DNA of 64,000 nucleotides from Rhodosalinus sp041365695 (GCF_041365695.1 NZ_JBGFSJ010000004.1:1-64000); one strand, 5' to 3'. Counted from the stretch's first letter, positions 1 to 7,915 are shown. The notes: generated by a model from the sequence alone, not told the origin. Numbers and translations: made by a program.

Positions 1-1027
1 TGCCGCGCTGGTTGTAGAACTGCACCACCCAGTCCGGGTCCATGGGCATGTTGGTGACGATGAAGCCGACACGCGGGAACAACTCGCCCGGATGCCATTC
101 GATCTTGGCGACCACGCGGCGCGGCTTGTCCCAGGACGCCGCCTGATACTCGAAGTCCTCGTAGAACCGCTTGACCTTGGTCGGCGAGGGTCGCCCCACG
201 GGTCGGGTCAGCCGATGCGCGATCTTCTCGCGCAGGACGTTGTTCGCAGGCAGCCGGATGGCGTAGAAGAACCGGGCTTCTTCCAGCCGCTCATAGATCG
301 CCGGGATCGCGTAGGCGGCATCGGCCCGAAAGAACCGGCCGCCAAGGTCGCGCCCCGCGTAGCGGGCGATGACGGGGTCGAGGACATCCCGCCAGCCCTC
401 GGCGCTGTGGACGTTGCCGTTACGCAGGGCGCACCGTTCCAGCATGCCGAACTGGTTGAACAGAAAGTTCGGGTGATAGCAGGCGCAGTCGAAATGCCCA
501 TTCCAGGCCGCGCCCTCCTGATCGCCATGGGTCGGGCTGACCGAGCTGTCCATGTCCAGCACGACGTACTTCAGCCCATTGCGGTCATGGAACCGGTCAA
601 TCCATTGCCCGTTCAGGTCGGCCAGCGCGGCACGGTTCTCGGCCAGAGCGAGGGTCTCGGTCTCGAACCGCCCCATCTGTGAGGCCGAGGCCGCCTGCGC
701 ATCGACCGCTCGGCCACCCACAACCTGACGCATGACCGGGTCAATGGCCAAGCGGTCGGCGTCATTCACATCCTCGTATCCGGCTAACCGCCCGAACACC
801 GATTGCCGGAACAACCCGTCGAGACGATGGACCGTGTTCTTGCCGCGTCGCGTGTCGCGCAGCGCCGCTGACGCCAGATCGGACAACCCGAGCGCGTCAT
901 CCATCTCCCGCATCACCAGGAGGCCACCATCCGAACTGAGCTGCGCACCTCGAAATTCCAGCCGCACGCGAGTGTCGAAATCCACCCGATCTGCCCGCTG
1001 CAGGCTCGCACCCTCTGGGTGATCCAT
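1..1027 (-). CDS. IS1380-family transposase, 5' part (3' end beyond window)
   Basis: DDE transposase expected to catalyse cut-and-paste movement of an IS1380-family element. The minus strand is open from an ATG at 1027 to the left edge, giving about 342 residues of a family that is usually 430-460 aa. Recognisable stretches are the N-terminal region with DGGLLVMREMDD, the RNase H-like core with VLDMDSSVSPTHGDQEGA, and a downstream RADAAYA segment typical of the group. No frameshift or internal stop is visible in the part present. GC content resembles the core chromosome rather than the neighbouring ATPase gene. Whether the copy is complete cannot be judged because its C-terminus and left terminal repeat lie outside the window. 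Confidence 0.9.
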   Translation of the reverse strand, partial: MDHPEGASLQRADRVDFDTRVRLEFRGAQLSSDGGLLVMREMDDALGLSDLASAALRDTRRGKNTVHRLDGLFRQSVFGRLAGYEDVNDADRLAIDPVMRQVVGGRAVDAQAASASQMGRFETETLALAENRAALADLNGQWIDRFHDRNGLKYVVLDMDSSVSPTHGDQEGAAWNGHFDCACYHPNFLFNQFGMLERCALRNGNVHSAEGWRDVLDPVIARYAGRDLGGRFFRADAAYAIPAIYERLEEARFFYAIRLPANNVLREKIAHRLTRPVGRPSPTKVKRFYEDFEYQAASWDKPRRVVAKIEWHPGELFPRVGFIVTNMPMDPDWVVQFYNQRG

Positions 1028-1110
1028 GAAACATGTCCCTCGAAGCCGACAACGCCATGATTTATAAACAAAATATCACCATCATGACAGCGAAATCAGC
1101 ACCTTACTTG
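1..1110 (-). mobile_element. IS1380-family insertion sequence (right part; exact end unresolved)
   Basis: The transposase reading frame and about 80 bp of AT-rich non-coding DNA upstream of it form the right part of an IS. The left end is outside the window, so the terminal inverted repeat and target duplication cannot be matched. A plausible right terminus is the CCC-starting minus-strand sequence near 1105-1121, directly before or over the start of the next gene. The end coordinate is therefore approximate. Confidence 0.6.
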
Positions 1111-1114
1111 GGAA

Positions 1115-2779
1115 ATGTGGGTCAACATCGACATCCCTGGTCCGACTGACAAAATCCAATTTGTCGTCGCCCCAGGCGAGTCTGTGGTGTTGGTTGGCGC
1201 GAACGGCGCGGGGAAAACGCGCCTAGGAGTTCATATTGAGCGACAAGTAAAAAAGCCCGCTCATTGTCACCGTATCGCAGCACAAAGAGCACTGACACTT
1301 AACACAAAAATTCCCGCAAAGAATCTTGAGACAGCGCTCCGCGAACTGCATTATGGTCATCCAGACTCAAGCAAGGAAAGCCAGAAAGAAATTACTAGGT
1401 GGCAGAATAAGCCTGCTACTGCTCTATTGAATGACTATGACAAGCTCTTGGCAGCATTATTTGCTGACGAAACTGAAGTCTCCGTTCGCTATCGACAAGA
1501 AAAACGTCGCGACCCGGACACCCCGGAAGTCGAAAGCAAACTCGACTTACTGAAGGCCGCTTGGGATAGACTGCTACCACACAAGCAACTGGATATTGGC
1601 GGGAATAACTTGAAGATCAAGGCCTCGGACTCAGACCATGCACCCTACGACGCAGGGGAACTAAGTGATGGGGAGCGGGTGATCTTCTATATGTTTGGTC
1701 AAACGCTGCTCAGTCCGGAAAACTCGCTGATAATTATTGACGAACCGGAACTCCACATCAATCGCGCAATTTTGGCGCAGGTTTATGACGAAATTGAAGC
1801 ATTAAGATCGGACTGCGCCTTTATCTACATCACACATGATCTAGACTTCGCAGTCACGCGCCAAGCCGCAAAATTATTTGCGCTTAAATCATGTATGTTT
1901 CCTAACCCGAGGAACGCCAATGATTGTCGTTGGGATATTCAGAAGGCGCCTGAGAACACGGATCTTGATGAAGAGCTTGTTGCAGCAATTGTCGGAAGCC
2001 GTCGAGCAATCTTGTTTACGGAAGGCCAAAAAGGAAGCCTTGACGCAGGCATTTATCGCTGGGCATTTCCAGAATTAACATTAATTCCTTGCGGTTCTGC
2101 GAGCGCAGTAATTCATGCTGTCACAACTTTCAATCGGCAAGTTCATCTTCATAGATATAAAGCTTGCGGAATTGTCGACTTCGACCACCGAACTGACGCC
2201 GAAGTGAGCCGCCTCTCCGAAAACTTGGTACGGGTGCTTGATGTTAGTGAAGCTGAAAACCTACTCTTATTACCACATGTCTTAATCGAGGCAGCACTCT
2301 GCCTGCATCACACGCGTCCGGAAGCCGAGACAATCGTTGCGAAGGTTAAGGCCAAAGTCATTGCTAAGGCAACGGACGAAATTTCGGCGGTCGCGCTGCG
2401 AAAAACGAAGAGACACATCGACACCCTTCTCAAACAAATTGACTTCAACTCAAAGGATATTACCGAATTTGATGAAACGTTTACGACATCGATTAAGCGA
2501 ATTTCTCCAGTGGATATGGCTAATAGCTTTGAGGGCGCCTTTACGAAGTATATTGAGGCCGATGACTACCAAAGTGTCATAAGAGAGTTCGACTCGAAAT
2601 CACTCGTTGAAATTGCCGCCCAAGCGCTCGGCTTAAGGTCGCGCAAAGAGTTACAAGACTTTATTGGTCGGATACTACGCTCACGCGAAGGGGAAAATCT
2701 TGCGGCGATAATCCGCGACTGCGTTAGTCTTCCAGGGTTGCAGCTTGCTGATGACGTAAGAGAAGTAGAGAACCCTTAG
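1115..2779 (+). CDS. Fused AAA ATPase - DUF4435 (TOPRIM-like) protein, PARIS/OLD-like candidate defence factor
   Basis: This is a 554 aa two-domain protein. Residues 1-290 form an ABC/SMC-like AAA ATPase: Walker A GANGAGKT (28-35), signature LSDGER (183-188), Walker B LIIIDEPE (205-212) and a switch His at 241 in ITHD. Residues ~295-554 match the DUF4435 pattern: FTEG with Glu303 and SLDAGIY, then IVDFDHR with Asp355/Asp357, then EAENLLLL. Together these give the E...DxD arrangement of TOPRIM nucleases. DUF4435 proteins include AriB of the PARIS anti-phage system, whose partner AriA is an ATPase; single-gene fusions of the two are known. The gene is clearly AT-richer than its surroundings and abuts an IS, so it was probably acquired horizontally. 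ATG 1115 is the only good start (TGA at 1085-1087), and the N-terminus could be clipped by the IS. Defence is inferred, not shown. Confidence 0.8.
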   Translation: MWVNIDIPGPTDKIQFVVAPGESVVLVGANGAGKTRLGVHIERQVKKPAHCHRIAAQRALTLNTKIPAKNLETALRELHYGHPDSSKESQKEITRWQNKPATALLNDYDKLLAALFADETEVSVRYRQEKRRDPDTPEVESKLDLLKAAWDRLLPHKQLDIGGNNLKIKASDSDHAPYDAGELSDGERVIFYMFGQTLLSPENSLIIIDEPELHINRAILAQVYDEIEALRSDCAFIYITHDLDFAVTRQAAKLFALKSCMFPNPRNANDCRWDIQKAPENTDLDEELVAAIVGSRRAILFTEGQKGSLDAGIYRWAFPELTLIPCGSASAVIHAVTTFNRQVHLHRYKACGIVDFDHRTDAEVSRLSENLVRVLDVSEAENLLLLPHVLIEAALCLHHTRPEAETIVAKVKAKVIAKATDEISAVALRKTKRHIDTLLKQIDFNSKDITEFDETFTTSIKRISPVDMANSFEGAFTKYIEADDYQSVIREFDSKSLVEIAAQALGLRSRKELQDFIGRILRSREGENLAAIIRDCVSLPGLQLADDVREVENP

Positions 2780-2803
2780 CAGTGGAAGGAGCGTGCTCGC
2801 ACA

Positions 2804-2812
2804 CCCCCCCCC
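2804..2812. repeat. C9 homopolymer tract
   Basis: Nine consecutive C residues lie in the spacer between the ATPase gene and the first cold-shock gene, at the edge where base composition returns to the GC-rich norm. It may be slippage-prone or a sequencing problem; no function is evident. Confidence 0.5.
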
Positions 2813-2873
2813 ACCGATTTCCCTTGCCACCCCGCTCCGGACCTGTCACACACGTTCTGCAAACGTTATCCAC

Positions 2874-2980
2874 CTCGACCAGCTGTCTCCCTTAACACCG
2901 GCGCTCAGTACTCGATACGGAAAGACTGACGCCAGGCTGCCGCACCCTGCGGGCAGCGTTAAGTACAGGAGACCACGGAC
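2874..2980 (+). promoter_or_regulatory. Structured leader of first cold-shock gene
   Basis: This roughly 107-nt leader is closely related to the leader of the second cold-shock gene (3373-3472). Shared blocks are CTCGACCA, CTGTCTC, CTCGAT, CCAGGCTGCCGCA, GCGGGCAGC and GGAGACCACGG. A hairpin GCTGCC...GGCAGC spans 2936-2957. An outer pair, CTTAAC (2891-2896) with GTTAAG (2958-2963), could enclose it just upstream of the ribosome binding site. Cold-shock mRNAs are often controlled by such leaders; that role is inferred. Confidence 0.55.
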
Positions 2981-3187
2981 ATGGCCAATGGCACCGTGAA
3001 ATGGTTCAACGCCACCAAAGGCTTCGGCTTCATCCAGCCCGCTTCGGGCGGCAAGGACGTTTTCGTCCACATCTCGGCCGTCGAGCGTGCGGGCCTCACC
3101 GGCCTCGCCGATGACCAGAAGGTGACCTACGATGTGGAATCCGGCCGCGACGGCCGCGAGTCCGCATCGAACCTCGCCCTCGCCTGA
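2981..3187 (+). CDS. Cold-shock protein, CspA family (copy 1)
   Basis: This 68 aa single cold-shock domain binds single-stranded nucleic acid and acts as an RNA chaperone in the cytoplasm. The RNP1 motif KGFGFI (residues 13-18) and RNP2 motif DVFVHI are intact, with the usual KWFN start. ATG 2981 is preceded by CAGGAGACC. It differs from copy 2 (3473-3679) at only nine of 68 positions. The two copies also share leader and terminator designs, so they are a tandem duplication. It is followed by a strong intrinsic terminator, so it is probably transcribed alone. Confidence 0.93.
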   Translation: MANGTVKWFNATKGFGFIQPASGGKDVFVHISAVERAGLTGLADDQKVTYDVESGRDGRESASNLALA

Positions 3188-3209
3188 GCCGGCGACCGAT
3201 CCGGCAAGA

Positions 3210-3242
3210 GGGCGCGGCGGAGCGATCCGCCGCGCCCTTTTT
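3210..3242 (+). terminator. Intrinsic terminator of first csp gene
   Basis: A perfect 12-bp stem (3210-3221 with 3226-3237) with a 4-nt loop is followed by five T residues, lying 22 bp after the stop codon. The same stem core GCGCGGCGGA recurs after the second csp gene. Confidence 0.9.
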
Positions 3243-3372
3243 CATTCGCCCCTCCGGCCTGCGCGCACCCTAGCGCCGCCGCGAGAGGCCGCGCGTCCGG
3301 CGCCGGATGGCCCCTTGCCCCTTGCAATTCCGGCGGCGACATGCCAAGTATTTCACTGCTTCGCTATCCCTA

Positions 3373-3472
3373 CTCGACCACTGTCTCGCTTCACGGCCGT
3401 CAGTCTCGATCAGGACAGACAGGCCAGGCTGCCGCACTACCGCGGGCAGCACATGAAGAAGGAGACCACGGT
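3373..3472 (+). promoter_or_regulatory. Structured leader of second cold-shock gene
   Basis: This leader of about 100 nt is homologous to 2874-2980. It has the conserved hairpin GCTGCCGC...GCGGGCAGC at 3428-3450 and a strong ribosome binding site GAAGAAGGAG at 3455-3464. The outer CTTAAC/GTTAAG pair seen in the first leader is not preserved, so the two leaders may respond differently. Confidence 0.55.
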
Positions 3473-3679
3473 ATGGCTACTGGCACCGTGAAATGGTTCA
3501 ACACCACCAAAGGCTACGGCTTCATCGCGCCCGATACGGGTGGCAAGGACGTGTTCGTCCACATCTCGGCCGTCGAGCGTTCGGGCCTTACCGGCCTCGC
3601 AGACGACCAGAAGGTGACCTACGATGTCGAATCCGGCCGCGACGGCCGCGAGTCGGCGACGAACCTGTCCCTCGCCTGA
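3473..3679 (+). CDS. Cold-shock protein, CspA family (copy 2)
   Basis: This is a 68 aa cold-shock domain protein, a tandem paralogue of the gene at 2981. RNP1 is KGYGFI and RNP2 DVFVHI, and all nucleic-acid-facing aromatics expected for the family are present. The start ATG 3473 is set by the AAGGAG ribosome binding site and by homology to copy 1; an in-frame upstream extension to 3341 would read through the leader and is not credible. Near-identity of the last 40 residues suggests recent duplication or gene conversion. A T6 terminator follows. Confidence 0.93.
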   Translation: MATGTVKWFNTTKGYGFIAPDTGGKDVFVHISAVERSGLTGLADDQKVTYDVESGRDGRESATNLSLA

Positions 3680-3702
3680 TCGGCGACCGACCGGACCGCA
3701 AG

Positions 3703-3736
3703 GGGCGCGGCGGAGGGATCCGCCGCGTCCTTTTTT
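3703..3736 (+). terminator. Intrinsic terminator of second csp gene
   Basis: A 12-bp stem (3703-3714 with 3719-3730, one G-T wobble) is followed by TTTTTT. It is homologous to the terminator at 3210-3242. Confidence 0.9.
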
Positions 3737-3787
3737 GTGCGCATCCGCCACTTGACGTGCCCGCGCCCGCTTCGGACACTCGGCGCC

Positions 3788-4102
3788 ATGCCGATGCTCG
3801 CCATCCTCACCAACTGCCCTGACGAAGCGACCGCGGACCTCATCGCGGAGGGGCTCATCCTGGCGCGGCTCGCGGCCTGTGCGAACCGGTATGCACCTAT
3901 CACCTCCCTCTACCGCTGGGAGGGCGCGGTGGAGCGGACCGTCGAGATCCCGCTGCTTCTGAAGACCCGGCCAGAGCTGGCCGAGCGCGCGGAGGCGGAG
4001 ATACGCCGCCTTCACCCCTACGACTGCCCGCCTATCCTGCGCGTGCCGCTGGAGGCCAACGCCGACTTCCTGGCCTGGATCGCCGACGAGACGCCCGTCT
4101 AG
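3788..4102 (+). CDS. cutA: Divalent-cation tolerance protein CutA
   Basis: This 104 aa protein of the CutA1 family forms trimers with a ferredoxin-like fold and is linked to copper and divalent-metal tolerance. Its exact biochemical role remains unsettled. Diagnostic features are the early TNCPDEATA segment, LARLAACAN, ITSLYRWEG and the C-terminal HPYDCPPILRVP motif. The length matches the family. ATG 3788 gives the normal MPMLAILT start; an upstream ATG at 3737 lies just after the csp terminator and would add an atypical extension. It stands alone between the csp terminator and a 225-bp gap. Confidence 0.9.
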   Translation: MPMLAILTNCPDEATADLIAEGLILARLAACANRYAPITSLYRWEGAVERTVEIPLLLKTRPELAERAEAEIRRLHPYDCPPILRVPLEANADFLAWIADETPV

Positions 4103-4328
4103 CGCCGCCCGCGACGTCCCGCGCGCCGCGGTCGCAGAGGACGTTCGAACCTCGCCGCGACGGACCGTTCCCGACAGATCCGATGCCGAAACGGGCCATT
4201 CGGGCAACAGCGCCGCGCGGATGGCCAAATTATGACCCGTTCATGACACGAAATCGCCGTCTCTCAGGTTGATAAAATCTGTCGGCCGGGCACACTGACC
4301 GTATGGGTCTGCTGCCAAACGAAGAGTG

Positions 4329-4898
4329 ATGGAAATGCTTACGCGCCGTTCATTCCTTGCCACCAGCGCCGCCGCCGCGACGCTGCCCGCCGCTGCCTTT
4401 GCCCAGGATGTCCAGCTCGCCCCGCGCCTTCTTCCGCAGGAGGTCCGCATCCGCGCGGACATCGCGCCGGGCCAGATCCTCATCCTGCCGAAGAGCCACT
4501 TCCTCTACTACGTCACGGCGCCGCGGACGGCGCTGCGCTACGGCGTGGGCGTCGGGCGCGCGGGGCTGGAATTCACCGGCACCGCGACGATCGACGTCAA
4601 GAAGGAGTGGCCGACATGGCGCCCGACCGACGAGATGATCGAGCGCGACCCCCGCGCCTATGGCCGCTTCAAGGACAACGATTACGTCCAGCCCGGCGGG
4701 CCGGCGAACCCGCTCGGGGCAAGAGCGCTCTACCTCTTCCAGAACGGGCGGGACACCTTCTACCGCATCCACGGGACCAACGCGCCACGAACCATCGGCA
4801 CGTCGGTTTCGAATGGCTGCATCCGAATGCTGAACACGCATGTGATCGACCTGTATGAGCGCGTTCCGATCGGAACGAAGGTCACCGTGCTGCTTTGA
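4329..4898 (+). CDS. L,D-transpeptidase (YkuD/ErfK family), Tat-exported
   Basis: This 189 aa periplasmic enzyme is expected to form L,D (3-3) peptidoglycan cross-links or attach proteins to peptidoglycan. The N-terminus TRRSFLATSAAAA is a twin-arginine signal with likely cleavage after AFA (about residue 26). The YkuD domain fills the rest and carries the catalytic signature HGTNAP...SNGCIRM with the nucleophilic Cys in SNGC. The start could be ATG 4329 or ATG 4335; both keep the signal peptide, and GAAGAG at 4321-4326 favours the first or second equally. The preceding 225 bp contain no other gene. Confidence 0.88.
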   Translation: MEMLTRRSFLATSAAAATLPAAAFAQDVQLAPRLLPQEVRIRADIAPGQILILPKSHFLYYVTAPRTALRYGVGVGRAGLEFTGTATIDVKKEWPTWRPTDEMIERDPRAYGRFKDNDYVQPGGPANPLGARALYLFQNGRDTFYRIHGTNAPRTIGTSVSNGCIRMLNTHVIDLYERVPIGTKVTVLL

Positions 4899-5001
4899 CG
4901 GAAGCAGGATCCACGCATGCGAACCGTAGTGAGAGTGGTGTTAACCTGACGTAAAGAGCTCTTGTGCCACCTTGACCACGATCGATGATGGAGTGTCCCA
5001 C

Positions 5002-5244
5002 ATGGCCTTGGCTGCCCTGATGATCGGAAGCCTCGCCGGCCTTTTCCTTGGCGCCGCGGCCGTGGCCTTCGGGGCGGGATGGCTGGCGGCTGTCGCGATC
5101 TATGCTCTCGGAGGCGCGGCAGCGACCGTGCTGCTCCTGGCCCGTCCCTTCTGTCGTGACGATTACACCGCCGAAAGCACGGATGCGATGAAGGCTTCGC
5201 AACCGTCCTGCGACAACGCGGCGGTCCATCGAACGGGCCAGTGA
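5002..5244 (+). CDS. Small membrane protein of unknown function
   Basis: This 80 aa protein has two hydrophobic segments (about residues 3-20 and 22-42) followed by a polar tail containing Cys and charged residues. No known domain was recognised. ATG 5002 follows GGAG at 4990-4993; an upstream in-frame ATG at 4972 lacks a ribosome binding site. It ends 4 bp before the flavoprotein gene at 5249, suggesting cotranscription. Function is unknown. Confidence 0.6.
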   Translation: MALAALMIGSLAGLFLGAAAVAFGAGWLAAVAIYALGGAAATVLLLARPFCRDDYTAESTDAMKASQPSCDNAAVHRTGQ

Positions 5245-5248
5245 TCGG

Positions 5249-6466
5249 TTGACGGCACGGAACGTGACGCAGAGCGCGGCCGCGAGCGACGCGCGCCCGG
5301 TTGAACACTATGACATCCTGGTCATGGGCGCGGGGCCCGCAGGGGCGGCGGCCGCACTCACCGCGGCCCGTCACGGGATGTCCGTCGCCCTGATCGACCG
5401 GCGCCGCTTCCCACGCGACAAGCTTTGCGGGGGCGGGATCACCGGCCGATGCGCCGCCGCCCTCGAGAGGTTGCTCGGCCACCCCCTGCCCGGACACCTT
5501 GCCGAAGAGCGCGGCACGTTCGAATTCCATGCCCATGGCGCCTCTCTCGGTACGGTCGATGGCGTGCCGCCGATCCACCTTACCACGCGGCGGGCCTTCG
5601 ACACCTATCTTCAAAGCACGGCGATCGCCGCAGGCGCCGATGACCGGAGCGGGCAGAAACCTACCGGCATCGACCCCGGCAAATGCCGGGTCACACTGGA
5701 CAGCGGCGCGACGCTGGAGGGGCGCATCCTCATCGGCGCGGACGGGGTCGCGAGCACCACTGCCCGGTCGCTCTTCGGCCGCGCCTACGACCCGCACCAG
5801 GTCGGCTTCGCGATGGAGGTCGAGGCCCCGCCAGAGCAGGACACGCCCGACCGGGTCCGCATCGACTTCGGCGCGGCGGAATGGGGCTATGGCTGGCACT
5901 TCCCGAAATCGGGCAGCGCGACGATCGGCGTGGGGGGACTGCACGGGCGGAACCCCGAGATGCGCGCGGCCCTCGAGACCTATCTGCGCGGCCTTGGCGT
6001 CGATCCCTCCATGCAGAAGGTGAAAGGGGCGTTCCTGCCCTTCGGCGCTTTTCGGCGCATACCGGGGCACGGTCGGGTGCTGCTTGCAGGCGATGCCGCC
6101 GGGCTCGTCGATCCGATAACGGGGGAGGGTCTCGCCCACGCGATCGATAGCGGACGGATGGCGGCCGAGGCCGCAACGGAAGCCCTGGCCGAGGACCGGC
6201 CGGAGACAGCGCTCCCGCTTTACCGGAAATCGCTCGGCCCGATACACGGCGCCCTTCGCCACGCGCGGGCGCTGCGCCTCGTCATCTACGCGCCGCCCCT
6301 CAAAGCGGGCTTCATCCGCGCCTTCCGTGACTCCCGGACATTGCGCCACGACTATCTGCGCATGCTGGGCGGGCAGCGTGAGTATGCCGACATCATGGCC
6401 GCCCTCCTGCGACGCTTGCCCCGGCATCTCTCACGCAGCCTTCTGGCCCCGGCAAGGGCGCACTAG
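5249..6466 (+). CDS. Geranylgeranyl reductase family FAD-dependent oxidoreductase
   Basis: This 405 aa flavoprotein belongs to the group that saturates isoprenoid double bonds. It has an N-terminal Rossmann FAD motif GAGPAGAAAA (about residues 27-36), the family's RFPRDKLCGGG segment, the substrate-site pattern YGWHFPK, and a second FAD motif LLAGDAAGLVDPITGEG. The start is probably TTG 5249 or GTG 5264; there is no nearby ATG in frame. It overlaps the convergent thioredoxin gene by 4 bp. Bacteriochlorophyll (bchP-type) function is not indicated, since no photosynthesis genes are near. A quinone or lipid substrate is equally possible. Confidence 0.85.
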   Translation: MTARNVTQSAAASDARPVEHYDILVMGAGPAGAAAALTAARHGMSVALIDRRRFPRDKLCGGGITGRCAAALERLLGHPLPGHLAEERGTFEFHAHGASLGTVDGVPPIHLTTRRAFDTYLQSTAIAAGADDRSGQKPTGIDPGKCRVTLDSGATLEGRILIGADGVASTTARSLFGRAYDPHQVGFAMEVEAPPEQDTPDRVRIDFGAAEWGYGWHFPKSGSATIGVGGLHGRNPEMRAALETYLRGLGVDPSMQKVKGAFLPFGAFRRIPGHGRVLLAGDAAGLVDPITGEGLAHAIDSGRMAAEAATEALAEDRPETALPLYRKSLGPIHGALRHARALRLVIYAPPLKAGFIRAFRDSRTLRHDYLRMLGGQREYADIMAALLRRLPRHLSRSLLAPARAH

Positions 6467-6894
6467 GCCAGTTCGCGCACCCAGCCGGTGATGGCCTCCG
6501 CACGCTGCACGCCGGCCTGCCGTCCGCGCTCCCGCCCGCCCGAGAAGGCTGCGAGCATGGGAATACCGCGTATGTTGTAGCGGGCGCTCGCCTCCGGATG
6601 GTCCTGGGTGTTGAGCTTGGCGAAACGCGCACTGCCGTTGAGCGTCTCGGCCGCCTTCGCGAATTCGGGCGCCATCATGCGGCATGGCCCGCACCAGGGC
6701 GCCCAGAAATCGACGACAAGCGGAACCTCGTCGGCGCGCGCCGCCTTGGCGAGGATCTTCGCGTCGATCTCTGCCGGTTTCTTCGGAAACAGCCGGGCAC
6801 CGCAGGTGCCGCATTTCGCGGCCGCCGCCGGACGCTCCGCCGTGACCCGGTTGAACTGCCCGCAGGCGAGGCAGGTAAGCTTGCGCGTGGACAT
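6463..6894 (-). CDS. trxC: Thioredoxin 2 (zinc-ribbon thioredoxin)
   Basis: This 143 aa disulfide reductase has an N-terminal zinc ribbon, two CxxC pairs (Cys8/Cys11 and Cys28/Cys31), followed by a thioredoxin fold with active site WCGPC (67-71) and the cis-Pro in RGIPM. This architecture defines TrxC rather than TrxA; TrxC is typically induced by oxidative stress. ATG 6894 has a GAGGAG ribosome binding site 8 nt upstream. The reading frame stays open further upstream to 7158, but that extension has no homology to thioredoxins. It is convergent with the flavoprotein gene. Confidence 0.92.
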   Translation of the reverse strand: MSTRKLTCLACGQFNRVTAERPAAAAKCGTCGARLFPKKPAEIDAKILAKAARADEVPLVVDFWAPWCGPCRMMAPEFAKAAETLNGSARFAKLNTQDHPEASARYNIRGIPMLAAFSGGRERGRQAGVQRAEAITGWVRELA

Positions 6895-7214
6895 GGAACG
6901 GGCTCCTCGTATTCCATTTTCGATATACTTAGAGATCCGAACGGCGATTTGAAGACCGGGCCCGAACGGACAGATATCAGACAGGAACGGCCCGCCGCAT
7001 AAGAATACTCTGAAACCGCACATGGAACGTCGCTCAGGCGTGGCTTCCCCGGAATTCTTTACATTTTCCGATATTTCCACAGGCACCCCCAAGGAAGCAC
7101 GGCTCCACCCGCGCCGCGCAATCCACAATACCGCACGCGATGGAGTTGCGCCCCTCAAGGCCTTGTCCGCAATAAATTTTTCGCGCCGTGGCGCATGGGA
7201 TGCCGCTTGCGCCG
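6895..7214. other. Intergenic region, no gene seen
   Basis: These 320 bp lie between thioredoxin 2 (its promoter side) and the 3' end of tesA. The region is more AT-rich than its surroundings, with two similar CATTTTC(C)GATAT stretches near 6914 and 7061, which may belong to the trxC promoter area. No convincing coding sequence or RNA was recognised. Confidence 0.5.
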
Positions 7215-7898
7215 TCAGCCCTCCGCCGCGGCGTCGGCTTGTTCCGCGAGCATCAGGACACGCGGACCAAGCGCCTCGACAATGCGCGCCACCCCTTCGG
7301 CATTCGGGTGGATGCCGTCGGGCTGAAGGAAACGCCGCGCCGCGGAGGGGTCGCCGTTTTCCAGGATGGGCGCGAGGAAGCTTTCGACGTAGAGCGTGTC
7401 GTATGTCCCTGCGAGTTCGGGATACATCGCGTCGAAGGCCGCCTTGTAGTCGGGCCCGTAATTCCCGGACGCCTCGAGGCCCACCAGAAGCACTGGCAGC
7501 TCGCGCGCCCGCGCAGCCGAGAGGATCCCATCGAGGTTCTTCCGGCTCACCGCGGGATCAATCCCGCGCAGGAGATCGTTGCCGCCGAGCGCCACGATCA
7601 TCCCGTCCACCTCGGGCGTGAGCGTCCACTCGACACGGGCGAGCCCGCCCGCCGTGGTGTCGCCCGAGACGCCCGCATTCACGAGCCGGACATCGGCGTC
7701 CCGCGCATCCAGCCAGTCCTGCATCCGCGGCACGAAGCCGGCCTCCTGCGGCAACCCGTACCCCTGCGTAAGGCTGTCGCCAAGCGCGACGATCACAGTT
7801 TCGGCCATCGCGGCGACCGGCGCCGCGATGCAGAACAGTGTCACCGCGGCCGCCTTGCTCGCCCGGTGAAGAACCCCATATCGATAGGCTGGCAGCAT
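7215..7898 (-). CDS. tesA: Arylesterase / acyl-CoA thioesterase I (TesA, SGNH hydrolase)
   Basis: This 227 aa periplasmic SGNH-fold hydrolase cleaves acyl esters and thioesters. A signal peptide covers about the first 32 residues (hydrophobic AAAVTLFCIAAPVAAMA). SGNH blocks are clear: GDSLTQGYG with Ser42, NAG...SGD, GGND (105-108), and DGIHPN with Asp194 and His197 completing the triad. ATG 7898 is preceded by AAGGG. It is transcribed divergently from ybbA with only 17 bp between start codons, the same arrangement as tesA/ybbA-ybbP in E. coli. That context strengthens the assignment. Confidence 0.92.
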   Translation of the reverse strand: MLPAYRYGVLHRASKAAAVTLFCIAAPVAAMAETVIVALGDSLTQGYGLPQEAGFVPRMQDWLDARDADVRLVNAGVSGDTTAGGLARVEWTLTPEVDGMIVALGGNDLLRGIDPAVSRKNLDGILSAARARELPVLLVGLEASGNYGPDYKAAFDAMYPELAGTYDTLYVESFLAPILENGDPSAARRFLQPDGIHPNAEGVARIVEALGPRVLMLAEQADAAAEG

Positions 7899-7915
7899 GA
7901 AATGGACCCTTGCGC

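Noticed and set aside
4760..6427. Long minus-strand open frame opposite the L,D-transpeptidase and flavoprotein genes
   Set aside because: Shadow of well-supported genes on the other strand; its translation has no family features.
5249..6466. Assignment of the flavoprotein as bacteriochlorophyll geranylgeranyl reductase BchP
   Set aside because: No photosynthesis genes are adjacent; only family-level similarity can be supported.
6914..7075. Two CATTTTC(C)GATAT stretches considered as a repeated operator
   Set aside because: Only two short imperfect copies about 145 bp apart in an AT-rich gap, with no consistent position relative to a promoter.
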